A DNA stretch of 57,031 nt. Source: Treponema sp. UBA6852. Its GTDB lineage: Bacteria > Spirochaetota > Spirochaetia > Treponematales > Treponemataceae. The notes beneath the pieces are model-generated. The model made no database searches, was not told the DNA's origin, and saw nothing but the letters and a program-made list of their open reading frames with translations. Numbering within the stretch: the first letter of the stretch is position 1; each line of letters begins with the position of its first letter. The stretch covers positions 1 to 57,031 of the forward strand of contig DKDI01000044.1 in NCBI GenBank assembly GCA_002449305.1. Direction: 5' to 3'. Below are positions 40,377-49,428 of the stretch, piece after piece. Both the position numbers and the translations under genes were made by a program.

Positions 40377-41014
40377 TATTTTGCCTCCTTGTCTTCAGCA
40401 TAGAAATCAGAAAGATTTTTTGCAGCACCTTCAAGCATGATGATTTTTCTTCCGTAGAAGAGATCATGCGCACGAAGACGGTTGTAAGAGAGGAAATAAA
40501 CATTCGGAAGGTTTCTTCCTGCCTGCTTGATTTTTGCATCGTCATCTTTAAGGAGAATAACAGTGCGCTCGTCTTTTACAAAATTCTTAAGGATTTTTAC
40601 CAAGTCCTTTGTCTTTCCGCTTTCAATAGTAAAATCTTCAACAACAGTAAGTCTGTCTGCCTGAGCCTGAAGACTCAAGATAGACTTCATTGCGAGACGT
40701 TTTTCTTTCTTTGGAATTGCATAGCTGTAATCACGTGGTTTCGGTCCAAAAATTGTACCACCGCCAACTGTAATTGGAGATTTTTTATCACCACGACGTG
40801 CATTACCAGTTCCCTTCTGCTTGTAAGGCTTAGCATTGCTGCCATGAACTTCTGCACGTGTTTTTGTACATGCTGTTCCAACACGTTTATTTGCTAATTC
40901 GTTAGTGATGGCATAGTAAATAACATCTTCGTTAATTGGAAGTCCGAAAATTTTGTCATCAAGATTGATAGTCCTGAGTTCTTTGCCATCGATTGAATAG
41001 ACTTTCTTTTCCAT
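40376..41014 (-). CDS. rplD: 50S ribosomal protein L4
   Basis: A 212-residue protein. TRAEVHGSNAKPYKQKGTGNARRG, GGTIFGPKPRDYSYAIPKK and the C-terminal helical part fit L4. In E. coli L4 represses its own operon at the leader; here the leader ahead of tuf would be the analogous place, but that is not shown. Confidence 0.97.
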   Translation of the reverse strand: MEKKVYSIDGKELRTINLDDKIFGLPINEDVIYYAITNELANKRVGTACTKTRAEVHGSNAKPYKQKGTGNARRGDKKSPITVGGGTIFGPKPRDYSYAIPKKEKRLAMKSILSLQAQADRLTVVEDFTIESGKTKDLVKILKNFVKDERTVILLKDDDAKIKQAGRNLPNVYFLSYNRLRAHDLFYGRKIIMLEGAAKNLSDFYAEDKEAK

Positions 41015-41028
41015 ACTATTCCTCGACC

Positions 41029-41649
41029 TTATTTCTTAACCGCAGCCTTAACGATAAGAGTACAGTTTCTTACACCAGGAACTGCACCACGAACCATCAA
41101 AACATTGAGCTCAGGGTCAACTTTCACAACCTTGAGGTTTTGTACTGTAACGCGATCAAACCCCATGCGGCCAGGCATCTTAACATTTTTAAGACAATGT
41201 CCCGGAGTTGTACAGCATCCAGTGCCGCCAGCTTCACGATGGAATTTTGAACCGTGTGTAGCACGTCCGCCGTGGAAGCCCCATCTCTTCATTACACCCT
41301 GAAAACCTTTACCCTTTGAGGTAGCAGTTACGTCGATGAAACGAACCTTTTCAAACAATTCTACACCAATCTGGTCGCCAACTTTAACTTCACCTTCAAA
41401 GTCTCTGAATTCTTTAAGATGACGCTTTGGTGTAATGTTCTCTGGAAACTGCTTTGCGTATGGCTTTGTAATCTTGTGAGGCTTCAAATCCTCAAGTCCA
41501 AGGACAACAGCTTCATAGCCGCACTTTTCCTGTGTCTTTGTAGCAACAACAGTGTTTGGCTCGACGCGGATCACGGTTACTGGTGTCAGATTGCCGTTTT
41601 CATCGAAAACCTGTGTCATTCCTACTTTTTTTGCTATCAGACCTTTCAT
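41029..41649 (-). CDS. rplC: 50S ribosomal protein L3
   Basis: A 206-residue protein. KGLIAKKVGMTQVFDENGNL, GKGFQGVMKRWGFHGG, ATHGSKFHREAGGTG and PGRMGFDRVTVQNLKV identify L3. An 81-base gap to rpsJ contains a small CCCC/GGGG hairpin (about 41670-41683) with no T-run. Confidence 0.97.
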   Translation of the reverse strand: MKGLIAKKVGMTQVFDENGNLTPVTVIRVEPNTVVATKTQEKCGYEAVVLGLEDLKPHKITKPYAKQFPENITPKRHLKEFRDFEGEVKVGDQIGVELFEKVRFIDVTATSKGKGFQGVMKRWGFHGGRATHGSKFHREAGGTGCCTTPGHCLKNVKMPGRMGFDRVTVQNLKVVKVDPELNVLMVRGAVPGVRNCTLIVKAAVKK

Positions 41650-41730
41650 CTGAATCTCCTAAACTTGGCCGCCATCCCCGATCCAAGGGGACCGTTACCT
41701 TTATTTTACAGAAACCGAATTCTATTCCGA

Positions 41731-42039
41731 TTACTGCTTAATTTCTACATCAACACCTGCTGGAAGTTCAAGTTTCATCAAAGAATCCATTACTTCTGAA
41801 CTCGGTTCAAAAATGTCAATAAGGCGTTTGTGAGTTCTCATTTCAAACTGTTCACGTGACTTCTTGTTAACGAAAGGTGAACGGAGAACTGTAACTTTAT
41901 TGATTCTTGTTGGAAGCGGAATTGGTCCTGAAACCTTTGCTCCTGCCTTCTGAACCTGCTGCACGATGTCTTTTGCGCTCTGATCGATAAGAGCTACGTC
42001 AAAAGCACGAAGTCTTACACGAATCTTGCCATTTGCCAT
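41731..42039 (-). CDS. rpsJ: 30S ribosomal protein S10
   Basis: A 102-residue protein. IRVRLRAFDVALIDQSAKDIV and the SPFVNKKSREQFEMRTHKRLIDI signature segment are S10. The ATG at 42039 has TTGGAG upstream; earlier in-frame codons lie across the tuf-rpsJ hairpin and are rejected. S10 is also the antitermination factor NusE. Confidence 0.97.
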   Translation of the reverse strand: MANGKIRVRLRAFDVALIDQSAKDIVQQVQKAGAKVSGPIPLPTRINKVTVLRSPFVNKKSREQFEMRTHKRLIDIFEPSSEVMDSLMKLELPAGVDVEIKQ

Positions 42040-42053
42040 GATATTCTCCAAAT

Positions 42054-42080
42054 AGGGCAGAAAGCTAAGCCTTCTGCCCT
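42054..42080 (-). promoter_or_regulatory. Strong tuf-rpsJ intercistronic hairpin
   Basis: On the minus strand a 12-bp stem (AGGGCAGAAGGC / GCTTTCTGCCCT) closes on a three-base loop, eight bases past the tuf stop. No T-run follows, so it is more likely an RNA stabiliser, processing site or factor-dependent attenuator than a simple terminator. Confidence 0.65.
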
Positions 42081-42087
42081 TCAATAA

Positions 42088-43275
42088 CTATTCGATAATC
42101 TTTGTTACCTGTCCAGAAGCGATTGTGCGTCCACCTTCACGGATAGCAAGCTTAAGACCTTCATCCATAGCGATTGGGTGAATAAGTTCACCGATAATCT
42201 TAACATTGTCGCCAGGTTTTACCATGTCTGTTCCTGGTTCAAGCTCAACAGTACCAGTAATGTCTGTTGTTCTGAAGTAGAACTGTGGGCGATAACCTGT
42301 AAAGAACGGGCTGTGGCGTCCACCTTCTTCCTTTGAAAGAACGTAAATCTGAGCCTCGAACTTTGTGTGTGGGTGAATGCTTCCTGGAGCAGCAAGAACC
42401 TGTCCACGAATAACATCTTTCTTTTCAACACCACGAAGAAGAATACCAGCATTGTCACCAGCCATACCTTCGTTAAGAGTCTTGTTGAACATTTCGATTC
42501 CAGTTACAGTAGAAGACTGTGTTGGGCGGATACCAACGATTTCAACAGCGTCACCCATGTGGATAACACCACGCTCGATACGACCAGTAACAACAGTACC
42601 ACGTCCTGTGATTGTGAAGATATCTTCAATTGGCATAAGGAATGGCTTCTGATCATCGCGAACTGGATCATCAAACCATGTGTCCATAGCTGTAAGAAGC
42701 TCTTCAATGCATTTTGTGTTTTCTGGATTGTCAGATTCATTCAAAGCCTTGAATGCAGATCCCTGGATAATTGGTGTATCCTCAGAGAAGCCGTATCCTT
42801 TGAGAGTTTCTTTTACTTCATCAACAACGAGCATAAGAAGATCTGGATCATCAACAAGGTCAACTTTGTTAAGAAATACAATAATCTTTGGTACGCCAAC
42901 CTGACGAGCAAGAAGAAGGTGCTCTTTTGTCTGTGGCATAACTGAATCTGGAGCAGAAACAACGAGGATAGCTCCATCCATCTGAGCAGCACCAGTAATC
43001 ATGTTCTTGATGTAGTCAGCATGTCCTGGGCAGTCAATATGTGCATAGTGACGCTTGTCAGACTGATACTCAAGGTGGCGGCTGTTGATAGTGATACCAC
43101 GAGCCTTTTCCTCTGGCGCATTGTCGATTTCATCGTACTTCAAGAGCTTATCACCGTATTTTTTTGCACAATAAGCAGTGATAGCAGCAGAAAGTGTAGT
43201 CTTACCATGGTCAACGTGACCGATAGTACCAACGTTCATGTGAGGTTTAGTTCTGTTGAACTCTTCCTTTGCCAT
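42088..43275 (-). CDS. tuf: Elongation factor Tu
   Basis: A 395-residue GTPase that delivers aminoacyl-tRNA to the ribosome. GHVDHGKTTLSAAIT (P-loop), RGITINS, DCPGHADYIKNM, FLNKVDLVDD and the domain 2-3 parts (GRGTVVTGRIERG; TVELEPGTDMVKPGDNV) are complete. It leads the S10 operon with a strong promoter and long leader. fusA, usually between rpsG and tuf, is not here. Confidence 0.98.
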   Translation of the reverse strand: MAKEEFNRTKPHMNVGTIGHVDHGKTTLSAAITAYCAKKYGDKLLKYDEIDNAPEEKARGITINSRHLEYQSDKRHYAHIDCPGHADYIKNMITGAAQMDGAILVVSAPDSVMPQTKEHLLLARQVGVPKIIVFLNKVDLVDDPDLLMLVVDEVKETLKGYGFSEDTPIIQGSAFKALNESDNPENTKCIEELLTAMDTWFDDPVRDDQKPFLMPIEDIFTITGRGTVVTGRIERGVIHMGDAVEIVGIRPTQSSTVTGIEMFNKTLNEGMAGDNAGILLRGVEKKDVIRGQVLAAPGSIHPHTKFEAQIYVLSKEEGGRHSPFFTGYRPQFYFRTTDITGTVELEPGTDMVKPGDNVKIIGELIHPIAMDEGLKLAIREGGRTIASGQVTKIIE

Positions 43276-43755
43276 GATTTTCTCCTTGCCTTGCAGTGTT
43301 TTACTGCGGCATTATGTTGTATTTTATGTGTTGCACTTTAAGCCAGAAAATATGCCTCTTAAAAAGCAGACAATATTTTCGCATACACACTTGACCAATT
43401 TAACTAGGACGATTCTATACGTGAATGGACAACATCAAAAATTCTGTTTCATCTATTCGAAGCAGCTGGCCTTTTCCACCTAGCATCATCCGGGCTGACG
43501 ATTGGTTTGGAATTCAGAACCTTTTTTAGCTGAAACAAAACTGTGGGAGCAATTCTTTCAGCCAGTCAGAAGCCTGAACACGCAACCATTTGTATAGAAA
43601 GTTTCAACGAAACTTTCTGCACATTCAGGGTGTGAAACTCTACAGCCGCACTGCGGAAGTTTTACGATTTTCACCAGACAGTTTTAACTGTCCGTCCGAC
43701 TATCAAACACTCTGTCTGCAAAAATGCAGAATACGCCTTATAAAGGCATAAATGT
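43276..43755 (-). promoter_or_regulatory. Long structured 5' leader of the tuf-S10 operon
   Basis: About 480 bases without a convincing gene lie between the promoter and tuf. On the minus strand, five perfect or near-perfect hairpins come in a row near the 5' end: 43735-43747, 43715-43730 (six pairs), 43677-43692 (six pairs), 43646-43656, and 43597-43617 (nine pairs, three-base loop). A GCAGT/ACTGC hairpin at ~43289-43304 sits just ahead of the AGGAG of tuf. No terminator with a T-run is seen, and it matches no riboswitch I recognise. Bases 43791-43885, on the rpsG side, hold nothing identifiable. Confidence 0.6.
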
Positions 43756-43761
43756 TCTGTA

Positions 43762-43790
43762 TTTATATACTTTTTTCAAAAAAAAATCAA
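43762..43790 (-). promoter_or_regulatory. Strong candidate promoter of the tuf-S10-spc-alpha operon
   Basis: Minus-strand TTGATT (complement of 43785-43790), a 17-base spacer of T- and A-runs, and TATAAA (complement of 43762-43767). The predicted start is near 43755, about 480 bases ahead of tuf. Confidence 0.7.
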
Positions 43791-43885
43791 GAGGCTAAAA
43801 ACTTTTATTTAGAAAATAATTGAAAATATCTGATTTAAGACGAATTTCAATAAAAATCGTAATTTTGTCACTTTTATAAATATAT

Positions 43886-43914
43886 AAAAAAACCGCCTTG
43901 GAAAACCAAAGCGG
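43886..43914 (-). terminator. Intrinsic terminator after rpsG
   Basis: Minus-strand nine-bp stem CCGCTTTGG/CCAAGGCGG (one wobble) with a TTTT loop and a seven-T run, 20 bases past the rpsG stop. It separates the rpsL-rpsG transcript from the tuf promoter. Confidence 0.92.
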
Positions 43915-43934
43915 CTGTTCTGAACAAGCAAGAA

Positions 43935-44405
43935 CTACCAGCGGTAATGAGCAAAAGCCTTGTTTGCTTCTGCCATTTTGTGTGTATCTTCCTTCTTCTT
44001 ATAAGCAGAACCTGTGTTGTTGAAAGCATCAAAGATTTCAGCGGCAAGAGTTTCTGCCATTCCGTGTCCGTTGCGTGAACGGGCAGCGTTAATCATCCAT
44101 CTCATTCCAAGAGCTTCGCGGCGTGCGTCACGAATTTCAATAGGAACCTGATATGTAGCTCCACCAACGCGGCGGCTTTTTACTTCCACCATTGGCTTTA
44201 CATTTTCCAAAGCCTTAAGGAATACTTCAAGTGGATCCTTGTCAGTCTTTGTCTTCAATTTGTCCAAAGCATCATAAACGATTTTCTGACAAATCTGTTT
44301 TTTTCCATCAAGCATCATGCGTGTTACGAATTTTGAAATAACTACGCTGTTGTATCTTTCGTCTGGCATAACCGGACGGTTAACTGATTTCTTATGTCTT
44401 CCCAT
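43935..44405 (-). CDS. rpsG: 30S ribosomal protein S7
   Basis: A 156-residue protein that nucleates the small-subunit head. RPVMPDERYNSVVISKFVTRMM, VKSRRVGGATYQVPIEIR and the C-terminal FAHYRW are S7 signatures. AGGAGG precedes the ATG, 15 bases after rpsL. Confidence 0.98.
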   Translation of the reverse strand: MGRHKKSVNRPVMPDERYNSVVISKFVTRMMLDGKKQICQKIVYDALDKLKTKTDKDPLEVFLKALENVKPMVEVKSRRVGGATYQVPIEIRDARREALGMRWMINAARSRNGHGMAETLAAEIFDAFNNTGSAYKKKEDTHKMAEANKAFAHYRW

Positions 44406-44420
44406 AGTATTAACCTCCTA

Positions 44421-44795
44421 TTATGCCTTTGGTTTTTTAGCACCGTATTTTGAACGGGCTCTTTTGCGTCCATCAACACCAAGAGTATCTTTTGTACCGC
44501 GGATAATGTGGTAGCGTACACCAGGAAGATCCTTTACACGTCCACCGCGAACAAGTACAACTGAGTGTTCCTGCAAGTTATGTCCAATTCCTGGAATATA
44601 TGCAGTAACTTCGATTCCGTTGCTCAAGCGAACACGGGCAATCTTACGAAGAGCCGAGTTCGGTTTTTTTGGAGTCATTGTCATAACACGTGTGCAAACA
44701 CCGCGTTTCTGCGGGCAAGACTGAAGTGCGGGGGCCTTAGTTCTTTTTGCAGAAGACTGACGTCCTTTACGAATTAATTGGTTTATTGTAGGCAT
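44421..44795 (-). CDS. rpsL: 30S ribosomal protein S12
   Basis: A 124-residue decoding-centre protein. CPQKRGVCTRVMTMTPKKPNSALRK, GHNLQEHSVVLVRGGRVKDLPGVRYH and KYGAKKPKA identify S12. The lysines equivalent to E. coli K42/K43 (TPKKPNSAL) and K87 (RVKDLPG), where streptomycin resistance changes occur, are wild type. AGGAG precedes the ATG. Confidence 0.98.
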   Translation of the reverse strand: MPTINQLIRKGRQSSAKRTKAPALQSCPQKRGVCTRVMTMTPKKPNSALRKIARVRLSNGIEVTAYIPGIGHNLQEHSVVLVRGGRVKDLPGVRYHIIRGTKDTLGVDGRKRARSKYGAKKPKA

Positions 44796-44817
44796 CGCCT
44801 ATTCTCCTATATTATTG

Positions 44818-44833
44818 CCGAGCAGCACCTCGG
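44818..44833 (-). promoter_or_regulatory. Hairpin in the rpsL leader
   Basis: A perfect five-bp stem (CCGAG/CTCGG) with a six-base loop, between the predicted rpsL transcription start (~44851) and its ribosome site. It could be a small translational control element. Confidence 0.4.
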
Positions 44834-44857
44834 ACAGAATAACAAAATAAGTATCTA

Positions 44858-44887
44858 ATTCTACAGAATTCAAACTATTTTCGTCAA
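44858..44887 (-). promoter_or_regulatory. Candidate rpsL-rpsG promoter
   Basis: Minus-strand TTGACG (complement of 44882-44887), an 18-base spacer, and TAGAAT (complement of 44858-44863). It lies in the 148-base gap after rpoC and gives a leader of about 55 bases. Confidence 0.62.
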
Positions 44888-44943
44888 GGGAATTTTGCCA
44901 AAGCCGCCAGAAAAAGTTGAATTTTCCTAGCGACTGGCAATTT

Positions 44944-47900
44944 TTAATCCTCGTCCGATGCGGAATCCATAGCCGGAACAACAGCAGCTTCTTCGGCTTC
45001 CTTCATTTCAAGCATACGCTGCTCAAGAATTTCCTTCACCTTGGCATCCAAGTCAGCACTTGAATTGTCTGAAAGTTTTACATTGTTGTACTGGCGGATT
45101 CCTGTACCAGCAGGAATTCTGTGTCCGATAATAATATTTTCCTTAAGACCATGAAGATTATCCACAGAACCTGCAATTGCAGCGTTTGTAAGAACACGGG
45201 TTGTTTCCTGGAACGAACAAGCCGAAATGAATGAATCAGCAGCAAGAGCGGCTTTTGTAATTCCCTGGAACATAGGGCACGCAACAGCTGGCTGTCCGCC
45301 TTCCGCAACAACTCTGTCGTTTTCTTCACGGAATGTGTACTTGTCAACCTGCTGACCGTAGATAAATCTTGTGTCGCCAACTTTGATGATTTCGACTTTT
45401 TTAAGCATCTGGCGGATAATAGTTCCGATGTGCTTATCGTTAATATCTACGCCCTGAGCGCGGTAAACAGACTGAATTTCATCCATAAGGAAGTTCTGAA
45501 GACGGTCTTCGCCAAGAACAGAAAGAACATCGTGTGCGTCTACTGCTCCATCGCAAAGTTTTTCTCCGGCTTCAACCTTATCGCCATCACGAACAAGGAG
45601 ACGCTTAACCATAGGAACAAGGTGGCTGTGCTCCTTTCCGTATTCGTCAACAACGATAACTGTTCTTTTTCCTTTTACAATCTTGTCAAATTTTACAGTT
45701 CCAGTAATCTTTGCTATTACAGCAGGATTCTTTGGTTTGCGTGCTTCGAAAAGCTCAGAAACGCGAGGAAGACCAAGAGTAATGTCGTTTGCCTTTGCAG
45801 CGTCTTTAGCCATTTTTGCAAGAGTTGTTCCAGCTTCAACCTTTCCCTTGTCCTTGATGTCGTTGCTCAAAATAGCTCCAACCGGCATGTGGTAACTTCC
45901 AAGCTCGTTTCCATCTTCATCCGTAATAATAATACGAGGCTGCTTTACATCAAGATGAAGATCAGAAATACGGCGTTCAACAGCTCCAGTCTGAATATCA
46001 GTCTTTGTTTCAAGAGTTACGCCGTCAATGATGTCTTCATAATGAATGTAGCCAGAAACTTCCGCAATAATCGGCTCGCTATAAGGATCGAACTCTCCTA
46101 CAGGCTCGCCAGCTTTTGCAATGCACGAAGCTTCTGTGAATTTTGCATATACAGTCGAACCGTTGGAAATTTCAACTTTCTGGTCATTGCTTGTAAGATA
46201 AACAACATTGTCTCTTATGATAATGCGGCCAGAATCAGAAGCAAGAACTTCCTGTCCTTTGTGTTTCAAAATCGGATTATCCTTGCGGACATAAGCGCCG
46301 TCTTCAACAAGAACTTCATCGGAAGAATCAAAAGCATAGGACTTGAACAGCTTTGTAACAATCATTGAGCCACGGCGTGTAAAGAGCCAGTCGCCATTTT
46401 TTGCAACAACATGAGTTCCTTCAAGGCTTTTGATATAAACATCGTATTTCATTGCGATGTGGTTATCTTTCTGTCCACCTTCCGCAGCACCACCGGTATG
46501 GAATGTACGAAGTGTAAGCTGTGTACCAGGCTGACCAATTGACTGAGCCGCAATAGTTCCAACTGCTTCACCGATTTCAACAATCTTGTTGCGGGCAAGG
46601 TCTTTTCCGTAGCATTTTACACAAATTCCGTGTTTGCTTTCACAAGTGAGAACTGTGCGCAGCTTAACTTTTTCAACTCCAGCCTTGTCAATTTTTTCAG
46701 CAAGACTTTCATCTATATACTGGTTTACATCGCAAAGAAGCTCGCCGGAAACAGGGTCGATTACGCGCTCGATTGTATAATGGCCTGCAATGCGTTTTGC
46801 CAAAGGAACTGTAACAGTGTCTCCGTCCTTTATTGCAGAATAGTCAATTCCGTTGATTGTTCCGCAGTCTTCTTCATTTACAACAACATCCTGGGCAACA
46901 TCTACAAGGCGGCGTGTCATGTAACCGGCATCAGCAGTCTTCAAAGCTGTATCAGACAAACCTTTGCGCGCACCGTTTGTTGAAATAAAGAACTCAATAA
47001 CTGAAAGTCCTTCCTTAAAGTTTGCACGGATTGGAAGCTCAATGATGTCTCCGTTAGGCTTCTGCATAAGTCCACGCATTGCCGCAAGCTGGGAAATCTG
47101 CTTTTTAGAACCACGGGCACCGGATGTAGCCATCATATAGATAGTATTGAATCCGTCTTTATGCTTTGCAAGGTTGTCCATCATGAGGTTTGTAAGCTTT
47201 TCGTTTGTGTTTTCCCAAACTGTAACAGACTTGTTGTAGCGTTCATCGGCTGTAATAGCACCGCTGTTCCACTGTCCAACAATTTTTTCAACTTCCTTGT
47301 TTGCTTCTGCAACCATAGCCTCTTTTTCTTCCGGAACAAGAATGTCGTCCATTGAAAGAGTTGCGCCATAGAATGTAGCGTTTTTGTATCCGCAAGCCTT
47401 GATTGCATCAAGCATCTGAATTGTAAGCCAGCCACGGTCAATAGCGTAAAGACTCGGAAGAATTTTTCTGAGCTTGTATTCTTCAAGCGGAGTTTCTCTA
47501 TTGTAGATTTTATCAATCTGTTTTCTGAGGGAAGCGTCTTCAATAACTTTATCCAATGTTTCCGCATCAAAAGTTTCAAACTGATATTTTTCTTCAATAA
47601 GACTCTTTATACGCTTGTCGCTTGTCTGCTCGTTGTGGTAAACGCTTTCAATCATCTTCTTGAGTTTTTTGTCGCCGAGCTGCTCGTTGTAAAAGTCAAC
47701 TTCGTCCGGCATTGACTCATTGAAAGCCATGCGGCCTGCTGATGTAAGAATGTACTTGCTGTCAGGCTCTTTGTCGTTGTTTACGCACTTATTGAGAATA
47801 TTTTTGTGAACCTTGATTTCCGCTTGCCATTCAATTGCTCCGCTAGAAGCCGCAAGACGAACTTCATCTGCGCTAGAGAAGAATTTTCCTGTGCCCTTTG

Positions 47901-49428
47901 CATTCGGCTTTATAGAAGTCATGTAGTAAATTCCCAAAACCATGTCCTGAGAAGGAGCTACAATAGTGTTTCCGTTTGCCGGGTCAAGAAGGTTGCGGGC
48001 AGAAAGCATAAGTGTCCAGCATTCCATTTGAGCTGCCTGAGTAAGAGGCACGTGGATTGCCATCTGGTCTCCATCGAAGTCGGCGTTAAATGCTTTACAA
48101 GCCAAAGGATGAAGCTTCAATGCTTTTCCAGGAACAAGGACTGGTTCAAATGCCTGAATTCCCAAACGGTGCAAAGTAGGAGCACGGTTAAGCATTACAG
48201 GATGCTCACGGACTACTTCATCAAGAATTGCAAAAACTTCTGTGGATTCACTTTCTACAAGTGAACGAGCCTTTTTAATATTAAATACAACGCCCTTGTC
48301 AACAAGTTTCTTCATTATAAACGGCTTGAAAAGTTCCAATGCCATTTTTTCAGGAAGACCGCACTGCCAAAGCTTAAGCTCAGGTCCAACAACAATTACA
48401 GAACGTCCAGAGTAATCAACACGTTTTCCAAGCAAATTCTGGCGGAAACGTCCCTGCTTTCCTTTAAGCATATCGCTGATTGATTTAAGCGGACGGTTTG
48501 CGGCGCCTTTTAGAACACGCTGTTTGCGCTTAGAATTGTCAAACAATGAATCAACCGCTTCCTGAAGCATGCGTTTTTCGTTGCGGATAATAATGTCCGG
48601 CGCAGACAAAGACTGAAGCTTCTTTAAACGGTTGTTGCGGTTAATAACACGGCGATAAAGGTCATTCAAGTCGGAAGTTGCAAAGCGTCCTCCGTCAAGC
48701 TGAACCATAGGACGCAAATCCGGCGGAATAACCGGAATAACATCCAAAATCATCCAAGACGCTTTGTTTTCTGAAGTGCGGAAATTCTCTACAATTTCAA
48801 TTCTCTTCAAAAGACGCTTATCGCTCTTTGGACCTTTTTCAATCATTTTTGCACGAAGTTCAGCAGCAAGAGCGTCAAGGTCAAGGTTTTCAAGTAAAGT
48901 CTTTATTGCCTCTGCTCCCATTCCTGCTGTAAATGCGCCGCCATAACGTTCCTGCGCTTCAAGATATTCATCTTCTGTCAAAAGCTGATTTTTCTTTAAA
49001 TCCGTGTCGCCCGGCTCAATTACAATGTACTTTTCATAGTAAAGAATTGAGCGGAGAGCTGCCACCTGCAAATCAAGCAAAAGTCCCATGCGGCTAGGAA
49101 CTGAATGATAATACCAAATGTGGCTAACAGGAGCCGCCAAGTCAATGTGTCCAGTGCGCTCACGGCGGACTTTAAAGTGTGTAACTTCAACTCCACAGCG
49201 GTCGCAGACAACGCCTTTATAGCGGATTGACTTGAATTTTCCGCAGTAGCATTCCCATTCTTTTGTTGTACCAAAGATACGCTCGCAGAAAAGACCGTCC
49301 CTCTCCGGGCGAAGAGTGCGGTAATTTATAGTTTCCGGCTTTTTTACTTCACCGTAAGACCATGAACGGATATTTTCCGGGGAAGCAAGTTTAATTTTAA
49401 GGCTTGTGAAATCCTGAATATCACGCAT
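44944..49428 (-). CDS. rpoC: DNA-directed RNA polymerase beta' subunit
   Basis: A 1494-residue subunit. The N-terminal zinc-binding CYCGKFKSIRYKGVVCDRCG, the catalytic loop NADFDGDQMAIHVPL with Mg-binding Asp450, Asp452 and Asp454, the bridge/trigger regions (ATSGARGSKKQISQLAAMRG; QSIGQPGTQLTLRTFHTGG) and the second cysteine cluster (LTCESKHGICVKCYG) are all intact. The ATG at 49428 has AGGAG seven bases upstream; an earlier TTG contains that site. It overlaps rpoB by eight bases. Confidence 0.98.
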   Translation of the reverse strand: MRDIQDFTSLKIKLASPENIRSWSYGEVKKPETINYRTLRPERDGLFCERIFGTTKEWECYCGKFKSIRYKGVVCDRCGVEVTHFKVRRERTGHIDLAAPVSHIWYYHSVPSRMGLLLDLQVAALRSILYYEKYIVIEPGDTDLKKNQLLTEDEYLEAQERYGGAFTAGMGAEAIKTLLENLDLDALAAELRAKMIEKGPKSDKRLLKRIEIVENFRTSENKASWMILDVIPVIPPDLRPMVQLDGGRFATSDLNDLYRRVINRNNRLKKLQSLSAPDIIIRNEKRMLQEAVDSLFDNSKRKQRVLKGAANRPLKSISDMLKGKQGRFRQNLLGKRVDYSGRSVIVVGPELKLWQCGLPEKMALELFKPFIMKKLVDKGVVFNIKKARSLVESESTEVFAILDEVVREHPVMLNRAPTLHRLGIQAFEPVLVPGKALKLHPLACKAFNADFDGDQMAIHVPLTQAAQMECWTLMLSARNLLDPANGNTIVAPSQDMVLGIYYMTSIKPNAKGTGKFFSSADEVRLAASSGAIEWQAEIKVHKNILNKCVNNDKEPDSKYILTSAGRMAFNESMPDEVDFYNEQLGDKKLKKMIESVYHNEQTSDKRIKSLIEEKYQFETFDAETLDKVIEDASLRKQIDKIYNRETPLEEYKLRKILPSLYAIDRGWLTIQMLDAIKACGYKNATFYGATLSMDDILVPEEKEAMVAEANKEVEKIVGQWNSGAITADERYNKSVTVWENTNEKLTNLMMDNLAKHKDGFNTIYMMATSGARGSKKQISQLAAMRGLMQKPNGDIIELPIRANFKEGLSVIEFFISTNGARKGLSDTALKTADAGYMTRRLVDVAQDVVVNEEDCGTINGIDYSAIKDGDTVTVPLAKRIAGHYTIERVIDPVSGELLCDVNQYIDESLAEKIDKAGVEKVKLRTVLTCESKHGICVKCYGKDLARNKIVEIGEAVGTIAAQSIGQPGTQLTLRTFHTGGAAEGGQKDNHIAMKYDVYIKSLEGTHVVAKNGDWLFTRRGSMIVTKLFKSYAFDSSDEVLVEDGAYVRKDNPILKHKGQEVLASDSGRIIIRDNVVYLTSNDQKVEISNGSTVYAKFTEASCIAKAGEPVGEFDPYSEPIIAEVSGYIHYEDIIDGVTLETKTDIQTGAVERRISDLHLDVKQPRIIITDEDGNELGSYHMPVGAILSNDIKDKGKVEAGTTLAKMAKDAAKANDITLGLPRVSELFEARKPKNPAVIAKITGTVKFDKIVKGKRTVIVVDEYGKEHSHLVPMVKRLLVRDGDKVEAGEKLCDGAVDAHDVLSVLGEDRLQNFLMDEIQSVYRAQGVDINDKHIGTIIRQMLKKVEIIKVGDTRFIYGQQVDKYTFREENDRVVAEGGQPAVACPMFQGITKAALAADSFISACSFQETTRVLTNAAIAGSVDNLHGLKENIIIGHRIPAGTGIRQYNNVKLSDNSSADLDAKVKEILEQRMLEMKEAEEAAVVPAMDSASDED

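Noticed and set aside
43320..43760. Possible tRNA or T-box in the tuf leader
   Set aside because: Several hairpins are present, but no cloverleaf, no T-box sequence and no terminator/antiterminator pair could be built.
44889..44942. Possible rpoC terminator (TTGCCA/TGGCAA ends)
   Set aside because: The stem is interrupted by several mismatches and no T-run follows, so an intrinsic terminator is not supported.
45430..46368. A 312-codon plus-strand frame inside rpoC
   Set aside because: It is antisense to conserved rpoC sequence; the composition reflects the complementary codons only.
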